Assembly: GCF_003202435.1 (NCBI RefSeq)
Contig: NZ_QJHK01000002.1
Coordinates: forward strand, 434,001 to 498,000
DNA length: 64,000 nt
Direction of reading: 5' to 3'
From: Flavobacterium cheongpyeongense
GTDB taxonomy: Bacteria; Bacteroidota; Bacteroidia; Flavobacteriales; Flavobacteriaceae
The translations under genes and the position numbers were made by a program. Position 1 is the first letter of the stretch. Each line of letters opens with the position of its first letter. The notes below the pieces were generated by a model. That model was not told the origin of the DNA, searched no databases, and worked only from the letters and a program-made list of their open reading frames with translations. Shown here in pieces: positions 8,110 to 16,931 of the stretch.

Positions 8110-10728
8110 ATGAAAGAAAAAAAATTACTTCATTTTTTTTCTTTCCTATTATTTAACATCGCTATGTTAGGTATAGGAAAGTTACACGCACAAACTAATT
8201 TAGCCAGGCTAAATTCAACAAAGGTCACTACTTCTCATGTCTCACCCTGGGAAAACCTTACATCGGTAAATGACGGTTTTACACCGGTTAACTCAGAGGA
8301 CAGAAGTAACTCTGTATATGGAAACTGGGATGGTGACGCAGCTTATAATACTTACAATTGGATACAATATGAATGGGATTTTGCTCATGAAATAAATTCA
8401 GTTTCTGTTTACTGGTTTACCGATTACGGAGGAATTGGACAACCTACAGCTGCCTATATTGAGTATTGGGATGGTATTAACTGGGTTAACGGCGGATCCT
8501 TAGGTCTTGTCCTGAATCAATTCAACAGTATCGCTAATTTGAATTTCAAAACCCGTAAATTAAGAATTTATATGAAAAGTGATACTGCGACTGGTGTAAT
8601 AGAATATCAGGCTTTTGGGGTTGAAACTACGCAATGCGATACCACTGCATTAACCTCTAGTATTATCATAAACAACGGTAGTGAAAAAAATCAAAATTAT
8701 GCAGTTTTATCACCATCTGAAAGTGTAGAACTAAAACCCTCAATAGCCAATATTGAAAGTAATGCTAAAATGAAATGGACAGGCCCAAACAATTTTGAGT
8801 CTACTAATCAAAATATCACTTTGTCTAATCTACAGACTGTAAATTCAGGAACCTATACGTTTTTGTATGTTAATGAGTGTGGTTCCGAAAGTACTATAGA
8901 TTTTTACGTAACAGTAAAAGAAGATGAAAATACCGATTATAAATGGCCAGCTTATGATTCGACCCTGTATTATGATTTTATAAGCGATTATCCTAATTTC
9001 CCAAAACCTACAAAAAATTTAGAGGATGACTATCCGGGATATAGTGGCTGTAATGTGGCCTGGTCCAAAAATTATGGTTCATGGACTTTCGTCGCAGGAC
9101 CAAATGCTAATCCTTTAATAACAGAAACCTCAGTTTCTGTAGACTTAATGTTAAAACGTCTTGATCAGGATTTTACTTTTTTAAGAGACAATATGGGATG
9201 GCCACCAGACAAATTATACAGACAGGGGTATCGCAGTTCTGTTTACTTATTTGGATCAGGGTTATGTACTGATACAGCCTCAAATACTGATTTAGGAGGC
9301 TGGCAAAGTGGAGTTGGTACACCAGATGGACAAAGCTGGCCCATGGTATTGCTGTCTTATTATCCAGTAGCTAGTTTCGATCCTAATAGTACTTTTTCTG
9401 ACGCACAATACCAAACAGGAGCTTGCGTTCACGAAGGAATTCATGCTATTTATGCTTCATTACCCGGCTGTAGGAATTCTGCCTGGTTTCATGAAGGTTC
9501 AAACGTTTGGTTACAGACAGTTCTGGATATAAAGAAAACAGGAAGCACAGATTATAGCAATGTCGATTTAGGATGGCTAAGTGCAGGTTCCGTTATTGCA
9601 CCTTTCATTCCGATAGAATGTTATAGTGGATGGCTTTCAGACGGTACTTTTGGGGGCCCCTCTGCCGAGGGAGTAGATTCTGGAGTACAAAATGGGGATG
9701 GAATTACTTTAAGAAAAACCAGAGATGTTATTGGGGGAGTTCAATATAGTTCTGTATTTCCAACCTTTTTAGGTGAAATTGTTGGTGAAAAAAGTTTACC
9801 GTGGGTCTGGAACTATTGCGAAGGCCGCGTATTAGAAGGAATTGCGAACGGTAATGGAACTGTAAATGGGATTGGGGATACTAAAATGCGTAAAATGGTT
9901 CAGGAATACAGAGCAAGACTGGCATTAGCCGATTTCGGAAAATTCGAAAAACCAATCTTAAGTTTATATCGTAATAATATGGGAATGGATGTAGGCCCGG
10001 AACAACCTGCATTAATCAATGTAGAACGATGGAAAGCGACACCTTATGCTGCTACAGCCCAGGATCAGGATGGTTACTTAATTCCTGATGTAAAAACCTT
10101 ACCTGGGTGGTCGGGTGCTAATTTTGTACCAATTCATGTTGAAGGAAATGAGGCCACGGTATTTTTTCAGCCATTAGGAAAAAATATGTCAATACAATTG
10201 TGCTACCGAACTAAAGACGGCAAAGCTTTTTACTCACAGCCTGTATATGCCGGGGATTGCACTATTTCATTCGCCCAAGGTATGCCTGCCAACGGCGTTA
10301 TTTTTGCTGTCATTTGCAATACAGACTATATCTTTAATGGTGAATCAACGCGTACTGCTAAGTTTAATTACAAACTTAAACTTGAACAGGGTGCCATAAA
10401 AACGGCCAGTATTGACAAAAACTGGTGGGATTGGAAAGCGGTTGTAACAGAGACACTTTCTGTAACAGATCACTCCGGTTTACCTTCTAATTTTATGATT
10501 TATCCAAATCCTATTGAGAATTCAGCTTCATTTACTATCAGGTTATCAGATAGTAGTTCAACTAAATTTAGTTATAAAGTAACAAATATGATTGGACAAA
10601 TATTATTTCAAAAAGAAAATTGTTTCAATGAAGATCAATACAATGCCACTGCCTTGCCGGGAGGTATTTATTTTGTAACTGTAGAAGCACAAAACTCTAA
10701 ACAAACAAAGAAAATTGTGATAAAATAA
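8110..10728 (+). CDS. Secreted DUF6055 protein with discoidin-like, Ig-like and T9SS sorting domains
   Basis: This 872-residue protein has a signal peptide ending near KLHAQ. Residues 30-172 look like a discoidin/carbohydrate-binding module, and 180-270 like an immunoglobulin-fold repeat. Residues 275-780 match the DUF6055 proteins I know from Bacteroidetes, including the conserved tail MRKMVQEYRARLALADFGK. The last 75 residues (SNFMIYPNPIENS to IVIK) are a type IX secretion sorting tail. HEGIH at 441-445 followed by HEG at 461-463 resembles a gluzincin zinc site, so it may be a metallopeptidase; this is not established for the family. A relic of a second DUF6055 gene lies about 360 bases downstream on the other strand. 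Confidence 0.8.
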   Translation: MKEKKLLHFFSFLLFNIAMLGIGKLHAQTNLARLNSTKVTTSHVSPWENLTSVNDGFTPVNSEDRSNSVYGNWDGDAAYNTYNWIQYEWDFAHEINSVSVYWFTDYGGIGQPTAAYIEYWDGINWVNGGSLGLVLNQFNSIANLNFKTRKLRIYMKSDTATGVIEYQAFGVETTQCDTTALTSSIIINNGSEKNQNYAVLSPSESVELKPSIANIESNAKMKWTGPNNFESTNQNITLSNLQTVNSGTYTFLYVNECGSESTIDFYVTVKEDENTDYKWPAYDSTLYYDFISDYPNFPKPTKNLEDDYPGYSGCNVAWSKNYGSWTFVAGPNANPLITETSVSVDLMLKRLDQDFTFLRDNMGWPPDKLYRQGYRSSVYLFGSGLCTDTASNTDLGGWQSGVGTPDGQSWPMVLLSYYPVASFDPNSTFSDAQYQTGACVHEGIHAIYASLPGCRNSAWFHEGSNVWLQTVLDIKKTGSTDYSNVDLGWLSAGSVIAPFIPIECYSGWLSDGTFGGPSAEGVDSGVQNGDGITLRKTRDVIGGVQYSSVFPTFLGEIVGEKSLPWVWNYCEGRVLEGIANGNGTVNGIGDTKMRKMVQEYRARLALADFGKFEKPILSLYRNNMGMDVGPEQPALINVERWKATPYAATAQDQDGYLIPDVKTLPGWSGANFVPIHVEGNEATVFFQPLGKNMSIQLCYRTKDGKAFYSQPVYAGDCTISFAQGMPANGVIFAVICNTDYIFNGESTRTAKFNYKLKLEQGAIKTASIDKNWWDWKAVVTETLSVTDHSGLPSNFMIYPNPIENSASFTIRLSDSSSTKFSYKVTNMIGQILFQKENCFNEDQYNATALPGGIYFVTVEAQNSKQTKKIVIK

Positions 10729-10753
10729 AAAACAAGAGGTTACACTTAAAGCT

Positions 10754-10790
10754 AACTACACCTTCTTAACTGGAGGTGTAGTTGTTTATT
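10754..10790 (+). terminator. Intrinsic terminator after the DUF6055 gene
   Basis: A perfect 10-bp stem, AACTACACCT (10754-10763) with AGGTGTAGTT (10774-10783), has a 10-base loop and a T-rich tail. It is 25 bases after the stop codon and may work in both directions. The remaining 10791-11083 contains no gene I can recognise. Confidence 0.75.
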
Positions 10791-11083
10791 CTTAAATATA
10801 AAAAACTAAAATTCTTCATACAGTAAACTATCAAAACAGACACAGAAAAACTTAATTTTAATTTCTTAAAAGACTAATTTAAACCTTATGGTTATAAAAA
10901 ATAACTTTTAAGCATATTCCTGTCTGCTTATTTCAAACAATATCTTGTTGTAGCCTTAATTACATACATAAAACAGGCTATTATATAATTTATCACTATC
11001 ACAAATCTTCTCATTATAGCCCAAAAAAATGGTTCCTAAATACGACCATTTTTAACTTTGCTTAGTGATTTATAATAAAAAAA

Positions 11084-11696
11084 CTACAATGGTTTTGTGT
11101 TCACGAGTTTTACTTTGTAAGGAAAATTTCTGTACACCTCTTTTCCATTACCGAAAGAATGTTTCTGATGCTCTTTTGGTGCTCCGCTTACAATCAACCA
11201 TAAATATTCTGTGTTTTTTGGGATTATAAATTCAGCTTTGCCTCTTTCTTCTTGAAAACGTTACTGTAGACTCTGCTTCGATCATTTAGCGAAGCTATAA
11301 ATCCATAACGCCACCCGGAGACAACAGAATCTTTAACAGGAACCAAACCTTTAAAATTCAATTTGACTTTTGTACCTACTTTAATTCATTTACATAAAAA
11401 TTATAAAAGCGTTCACATTCTGCTATTGCATTTTTAGGATCAAAACGTTTGGTTGAATCATTATTTACCATAGGATTATCGCCGTATTCTTTATGCCAAA
11501 ACATAGCAATATTGTCTGATTCAATCATACGGCTATAACTATAGTCACTCTCTTTTGAATCCTAATTATTATTCTCCGGAACTAACCAAACTTTCTCCGG
11601 GATGTATAATTGTTTTGACTCAACTTTATCTTGTGCATTTCCAAGGCTAATTACTGCAAAAAACAGAAGTATACTCTTTTTTACAAATTTCTTCAT
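11084..11696 (-). pseudogene. Decayed DUF6055 gene at the end of the glycosidase operon
   Basis: From ATG 11696 the minus strand encodes a good signal peptide (MKKFVKKSILLFFAVISLGN) and then VWLVPENNN before an in-frame TAG at 11564-11562. The same frame continues with SDNIAMFWHKEYGDNP and RFDPKNAIAECERFYNFY, which look like the N-terminal part of DUF6055 proteins, up to another TAG. Downstream pieces in other frames (WRYGFIASLNDRS, then EYLWLIVSGAPKEHQKHSFG and YKVKLVNT) match the end of such a domain. The catalytic middle is deleted. It follows the GH97 gene by four bases, so it was once the last gene of that operon. Confidence 0.75.
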
Positions 11697-11699
11697 TCC

Positions 11700-13661
11700 C
11701 TATTGCTTTTTGGTAATAATGGCAGACCATCCGCCTCCCGAAGCCATTTTTGCTGTAACTTTAGCATTTTTATTAACTTCAATTATTTCCTTTTTATAAT
11801 CTTCTGCGTACTTGTCCACATTAATACCGTCTGCAAAAACTTCCATAGAGAAACTTCCGTCACCCAGGAAAGAAAGATCTATTGGTAGTTCTCTCGCATC
11901 AGCATCAGTCATTCCGCCGATATACCATTTTTCGGCCTTTTTTCTGGCCACTACAATATAGTTTCCAACAGAACCCTGAAGTACTTTTGTTTCGTCCCAG
12001 ACTGTTGGTATTTGAGTAATAAAATCAACCGTTTCCTGTTCTTTATAATAAATTGAAGGCGATTCGCACATCATTTGTAAAGGGGCTTCGTAGACCACAT
12101 ACATTGCAACCTGATGTGCACGGGTACCCATACTCATTGGACGCGTAAAACTAATAGAAAAGTTCTTGTGCTCCTTGTTTATCATAGCACCAGGAGTAAA
12201 ATCCATCGGACCTGCTACCATACGAATAAACGGAATCGTTACGGTATGTTCAGGTGTAATTTCGTCGCTCCATTTATTGTTTTCGTTTCCTAGTACCCCT
12301 TCATAATTCATTACATTAGGATACATGCGTTCCAGACCAGAAGGTTTAAACGCTCCATGAAAATCAACTAACATTTCCAGTTTAGCACATTCTCTGGCAA
12401 TCTGCTCATAGGAAGTAACCATATATTGATCATTTCGCTGCATGTAATCAATTTTAATTCCTTTAGCTCCCCAGCTTTTATAGGCTTGAAGAATTGGGAG
12501 TAAATTAGCATCCAATGGCTTCCAAAGAACCCAAAGAATAATTCCAACACCTTTTTCTTTACCATACCGAATCAATTCTTTCACATCCATTGCAGGATTA
12601 AAATCAAGTATTTGAGTAGTCGATTTTGTCCAGCCTTCATCAAGAATTACATATTCTATTTTATTCATTGCCGCAAAATCAATAAAATATTTGTACGTTT
12701 CTGTATTTAAACCTGCTTTAAAATCAACACCAAATATATTATTATCATTATACCAGTCCCATGCTACTTTACCCGGTTTTATCCAATCTGTATTTTGAAG
12801 AACATTTGGTTTTGCCAATTGATAGCTTAAATTACTTTCTACAAAAGTGCGATCGTCATCACTGATGATAAATACACGCCATGGATAAGCCCTGTCTCCT
12901 GATGTTTTAGCAATATAATCAGCTTCTTTTGTGATGGTTTGTACACGATCTGACCTTCCATCTTTATCAACAGCTTCCAAAACATATTTAGGAAACTGCG
13001 CGTCTAAAGTTGTGCTTCCGGTTCCTTTTAAAAACAACCCCGGATAATCGTGAAGAGCAGTTTCTGTAAACAAAACTTTGGCCTTATCTGTAGTAAACAT
13101 GACTGGCAAACTGCAAAAGTGTTTTGATTGAATATCGGTTAAAGATTTGTCTAAATACAAACGTTCATTGTGCGAATACATGGATTCTTCCTGAGGAAAT
13201 AAAGAACGGGATCCCTTTGGGAAAGTAAAAGAAACCTTTTCTGAAATGATATTTCGTACGGCTTTAGCTTCATCCATAAACTGATACGCCACACCATCGT
13301 TATAAGCACGAAAATTAATTTTATAATTGCCTTTATAAGTAATAGAAAGCTCGGTATATTCATCTTTTATGTCTGAATCCTTGCGGGATATTACAGCATG
13401 AATATTTTGAGATGCACTTTTAATAGCATGTGATTTTATCTTCGGATCATACCCGAAATCCGTATTAGAAGAAAAATCCATCCCGGCTTCGGCTTTTTCA
13501 ATAATTAGATTTCCGTTTAATGAGACCGACCATGAAATTTTATCTGAATGGGTAACTTTTAACTGAATACGTCCGTCAGGAGATTTAATATCGAAATTTT
13601 GTGCTGTCATTTGGTAAAAACCAAACACCAAAGAGCATACCATGAGTAATAGATTTTTCAT
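11700..13661 (-). CDS. GH97 glycoside hydrolase, retaining alpha-galactosidase type likely
   Basis: This 653-residue protein has a signal peptide (ends near MTAQN). It shows the GH97 order: an N-terminal beta-sandwich beginning FDIKSPDGRIQLKV, a catalytic barrel and a C-terminal beta domain. GIKIDYMQRNDQ places Asp405 where retaining GH97 enzymes have their nucleophile; inverting SusB-type alpha-glucosidases lack it. Glu454 and Glu460 in MNYEGVLGNE are candidates for the acid/base. Retaining GH97 members characterised so far are alpha-galactosidases. The gene lies 16 bases after GH43 in the minus-strand operon. A substrate such as alpha-galactosyl-serine of extensins is an inference. Confidence 0.85.
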   Translation of the reverse strand: MKNLLLMVCSLVFGFYQMTAQNFDIKSPDGRIQLKVTHSDKISWSVSLNGNLIIEKAEAGMDFSSNTDFGYDPKIKSHAIKSASQNIHAVISRKDSDIKDEYTELSITYKGNYKINFRAYNDGVAYQFMDEAKAVRNIISEKVSFTFPKGSRSLFPQEESMYSHNERLYLDKSLTDIQSKHFCSLPVMFTTDKAKVLFTETALHDYPGLFLKGTGSTTLDAQFPKYVLEAVDKDGRSDRVQTITKEADYIAKTSGDRAYPWRVFIISDDDRTFVESNLSYQLAKPNVLQNTDWIKPGKVAWDWYNDNNIFGVDFKAGLNTETYKYFIDFAAMNKIEYVILDEGWTKSTTQILDFNPAMDVKELIRYGKEKGVGIILWVLWKPLDANLLPILQAYKSWGAKGIKIDYMQRNDQYMVTSYEQIARECAKLEMLVDFHGAFKPSGLERMYPNVMNYEGVLGNENNKWSDEITPEHTVTIPFIRMVAGPMDFTPGAMINKEHKNFSISFTRPMSMGTRAHQVAMYVVYEAPLQMMCESPSIYYKEQETVDFITQIPTVWDETKVLQGSVGNYIVVARKKAEKWYIGGMTDADARELPIDLSFLGDGSFSMEVFADGINVDKYAEDYKKEIIEVNKNAKVTAKMASGGGWSAIITKKQ

Positions 13662-13677
13662 TATTAGATGGTGTTTA

Positions 13678-15834
13678 TTATTTAATTTTAGTTGTTTTTA
13701 AGTGTTTTACGACTTCTTCTTTAGTCAAGGCATAATCATACATTTGCAATGAGGTCATATAACCCGAGTAGTTTTCTCCAATATCCGATGCGCCAATACT
13801 AATTTTAGCTTTATCAATTGCAGAGGACAACATCATATTTTGAGAATTATCCAATACACCATCAACATACATTTTCTCTACAACACCATCAAAAGTCAAA
13901 ACGATATGATGCCACTTATTAGCCTCAGGTAGTTTGTTGTATTTCATATCAAAATGACCGTCCAAATGTGGTGCAGCACCATAGTGACTACTATTGTAAG
14001 CCAAAGCATTGTAAGAATTAGCCAGATTATAAGCTGTTCTGTCGCACCATGAAGCTATAATTTCACCTTCTTTAGCTATTTCGGGATTTTTTATCCAGAT
14101 GGCAACGGTATAAGAACCATTCCATGCTAAACTTTTTGGGACAGGTTGATCTAATACCAAAGAGCCATTAGTGAATTTAAATGCCTTAACCCCTTCGTTA
14201 TCCTTTTCTATAGTGACATCACCATTTTTTACAAAAGTTCCTCCAATAGCGCCTTTGTTTGATAACTTAGTAAAAGAGCCGCTCTTTTTTGTATTATTTA
14301 CGTTAAGATCTAGCAACATTTTATGAGTACTTACAGCAGCTACCTCCCTATTCGATTTTTTATTTTGCAATTGTAAAGGAATCTCAAATAAAGAACTATA
14401 TACTTTTATATTCCAAACAGCAGCATAAAGCCCTGTCTTTTCAGTTCCCAAAACGGTTAGTTTTAAGTAACGTGCCGAAATAGCATTATCGTCAATCATT
14501 GGGCTGCCTGAAATTTGATTTTTGGATTTATCAGCATACATGTTCCATTTTTTACCATCACTTGAATATTGTAAAGTGTATTGGTAATAATAACTGGCAA
14601 ACTCAAATTGTGTCATAACCCTTTTTATTTCTTTTACCGCTCCTAAATCGATTGTCAAATCTTGTGGTAATGTATTGCTGGCAGCTTTCCACATGGTGGC
14701 ATTATTATCGTCTGTGGCAAAAGTGGGCTTATATTGATAATCATATTCTGAGGATCGTAAATGATAATAAGACGACGCAGTTGCAGCAACATCTAAAGCT
14801 ATATTTTCTGGCATTGTAGACTTTACAATAGCGCCAACACCTTTAGCAGTTGGTATTACTTTTTTTATGACAGAATCGTTTTCGAAAATCATTTTATCAA
14901 TACATACTTGTCTGGCAAGACCGCCACGGGTCATTGGATAATCATGTTTGTGGTACACCATGTAATACTCATTTACATCTTCTAAAACCGAATGATGTCC
15001 CGGACCGTGTGTAGTTTTATCCTCGGTAGTACTCAAAATTGGATTATTCTGACCTTCTGTAAATGGTCCATAAGGAGTATCCCCGTAAGAATAACGAACA
15101 TTATAAGTTTCATCATGGCAGGAATCGCCAGAGTACATCAATATGTATTTACTGCCTTTTTTCATCATATAGGCCGCCTCAAAAGGCTTAGGTGTCTGAC
15201 TCAAAGGAATGTTTTTTGAATTCATCATATCCTTCATTGTAGCAGTATCAAGTTCTCCCACAGCGTACCCGCCATTGTAGTGTACCCAGGTTCCCCAATA
15301 ACCATATACTTTACCATCGGTATCTTTAAAAAACTGTGCGTCAAGTGAGGGAAAACCTTCTCTTGGGTATCCATTCGAAATAACAGGAACGTCATTTTCG
15401 CTTAATTTTTTCCAGGGGCCAACAGGTGTATCCGAAACATATCCATAAATATTGCAGCCAATTTCACAGTTTCCAAAATACAAATAGTATTTGCCATCAT
15501 TTCCTAAAACAATGTCCGGTGCCCAAAAATTTGTAATCGGTTTTGCTGTAAACGAAGGTATTTCCATGGTATGATTATACCAGTTTTTTAAATCTTTGCT
15601 ATACCAGACTGTTGGCGCTCCTGAAGCCAGCATTTCATTATCGGTAGTGGCATAAATAAAATAAACATCACCAAATTTTTTAATAGTAGGATCTGCAAAG
15701 TAACCTGGTAAAACCGGATTTCCAGCATTAGATATGTTAACATTCACCTTTTCCTGTGCATAACTACTTATTGCAAAAAATAGCAAAAAGCGAATAAACA
15801 GTATGTTACTTTTTTTCATCTTGTATTTTGACAT
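13678..15834 (-). CDS. GH43 glycoside hydrolase with discoidin and LamG-like modules
   Basis: The 718-residue protein has a signal peptide (ends near SSYAQ; ATG 15819 at residue 6 is an alternative start). The GH43 five-bladed propeller shows Asp48 in GYFADPT as base, Asp165 in SLDAQFF as pKa modulator and Glu219 in KPFEAAYMM as acid. Residues about 350-480 resemble an F5/8-type discoidin module (YYHLRSSEYDYQYKPTFATD), and 530-715 a concanavalin-like LamG module. GH43 covers arabinofuranosidases, xylosidases and galactosidases; which one applies here cannot be told. The neighbours GH127 and GH97 favour an arabinose- or galactose-containing glycoprotein substrate. Confidence 0.88.
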   Translation of the reverse strand: MSKYKMKKSNILFIRFLLFFAISSYAQEKVNVNISNAGNPVLPGYFADPTIKKFGDVYFIYATTDNEMLASGAPTVWYSKDLKNWYNHTMEIPSFTAKPITNFWAPDIVLGNDGKYYLYFGNCEIGCNIYGYVSDTPVGPWKKLSENDVPVISNGYPREGFPSLDAQFFKDTDGKVYGYWGTWVHYNGGYAVGELDTATMKDMMNSKNIPLSQTPKPFEAAYMMKKGSKYILMYSGDSCHDETYNVRYSYGDTPYGPFTEGQNNPILSTTEDKTTHGPGHHSVLEDVNEYYMVYHKHDYPMTRGGLARQVCIDKMIFENDSVIKKVIPTAKGVGAIVKSTMPENIALDVAATASSYYHLRSSEYDYQYKPTFATDDNNATMWKAASNTLPQDLTIDLGAVKEIKRVMTQFEFASYYYQYTLQYSSDGKKWNMYADKSKNQISGSPMIDDNAISARYLKLTVLGTEKTGLYAAVWNIKVYSSLFEIPLQLQNKKSNREVAAVSTHKMLLDLNVNNTKKSGSFTKLSNKGAIGGTFVKNGDVTIEKDNEGVKAFKFTNGSLVLDQPVPKSLAWNGSYTVAIWIKNPEIAKEGEIIASWCDRTAYNLANSYNALAYNSSHYGAAPHLDGHFDMKYNKLPEANKWHHIVLTFDGVVEKMYVDGVLDNSQNMMLSSAIDKAKISIGASDIGENYSGYMTSLQMYDYALTKEEVVKHLKTTKIK

Positions 15835-15865
15835 TCATTAATTATAAAAACAGTTCATCGCTATT

Positions 15866-16843
15866 CTAAAAAAGTGTCGACTTTTTATTTTGAAACAGCG
15901 AATAAAAATAAGAAGCCGCAACCAGATCCTCTAAAGCATGACCCACCGACTTAAAAAGTGTAATTTCAGAATCTGAAGTTCTTCCTAATTTAGTAGTACT
16001 GCACAACTCAAATAAGTCTGCTTTTATGGACTCTTTAGAAAGAATCCCACTTGATAATGGGATTACAATATCACCGCTTTCTTTTAAACCGCCCTGATAG
16101 GTATCTACAAAAACACTTGATTTGATTATAGCCTGATCATCAGCTTCACGGGTATTCTTTTTATAAGCTCCCACTAAATCTAGATGTTGTCCTTTTTTTA
16201 AAAACTCTCCAAAAACCAAAGGAGTTGCGGATAAAGTAGCTGCACAAATAATAGCAACTTCTGCGATTTTATCCTCAATTTTTGCTATAGCAGTACAAGT
16301 AAATGATTCTGCTTTTAAAGCATCACATATTCTTTGTGCTTTCTCAAAACTTCGTCCCCAGACATAAACAGTTGTAATGGGTCTTACGCTGCAATGTGCT
16401 TTAATTAAGTTAATGGACAATGCACCGGTACCCAGAATAAGGAGCGATGAAGAATCTTTTCTGGATAAATAACTGCTCGCTAATGCCGATGCTGCAGCAG
16501 TTCTTTTGGCGGTTAACGATTTTGCATCTAAAATGGCTTTTATATATCCTTTGTGTGCATCCAGATATAAATACATCCCCTGAATAGCTGGCAAATTGTA
16601 CTTTCCGTTATTGGGACTTACCGTAACTATCTTCACCCCTAACTCTTTACCCGGATTAAAAGCAGGCATCAAGAGTAAGGTCGAATCTTTATCTTCGTCA
16701 GGATTATGAAAATCATGATGATGGCGCATGGGCACTTCAATAGCCGAATTTGAAAATCCATCTTTAAGAGCTTCTACTAAATCATTGAAATGGCAATTAT
16801 TCTCAATGAAATCATCCGTTATGTAAGGAATAGCAGTATTCAT
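15866..16843 (-). CDS. Ornithine cyclodeaminase/mu-crystallin-family enzyme (possible pyrroline-2-carboxylate reductase)
   Basis: This 325-residue cytoplasmic protein has the family's GVKIVTV (Lys71), LTAKRTAAASALAS (Arg114) and nucleotide-binding LGTGALS (137-143) motifs. The family includes ornithine cyclodeaminase, alanine dehydrogenase and NAD(P)H-dependent ketimine reductases. The last group reduces 1-pyrroline-2-carboxylate to proline in trans-3-hydroxyproline metabolism. It is embedded between secreted glycosidases, which is unusual for an ornithine enzyme but sensible if the operon handles hydroxyproline-rich glycoproteins. The exact reaction is not decided by sequence. Confidence 0.8.
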   Translation of the reverse strand: MNTAIPYITDDFIENNCHFNDLVEALKDGFSNSAIEVPMRHHHDFHNPDEDKDSTLLLMPAFNPGKELGVKIVTVSPNNGKYNLPAIQGMYLYLDAHKGYIKAILDAKSLTAKRTAAASALASSYLSRKDSSSLLILGTGALSINLIKAHCSVRPITTVYVWGRSFEKAQRICDALKAESFTCTAIAKIEDKIAEVAIICAATLSATPLVFGEFLKKGQHLDLVGAYKKNTREADDQAIIKSSVFVDTYQGGLKESGDIVIPLSSGILSKESIKADLFELCSTTKLGRTSDSEITLFKSVGHALEDLVAASYFYSLFQNKKSTLF

Positions 16844-16931
16844 GTATGACTTTTTTAAATATAACTAATGCAGAATCAAACCATTTATTTACTCTTAAAG
16901 ACAGATTTCTATAAAAAAAATGAACTGACAA

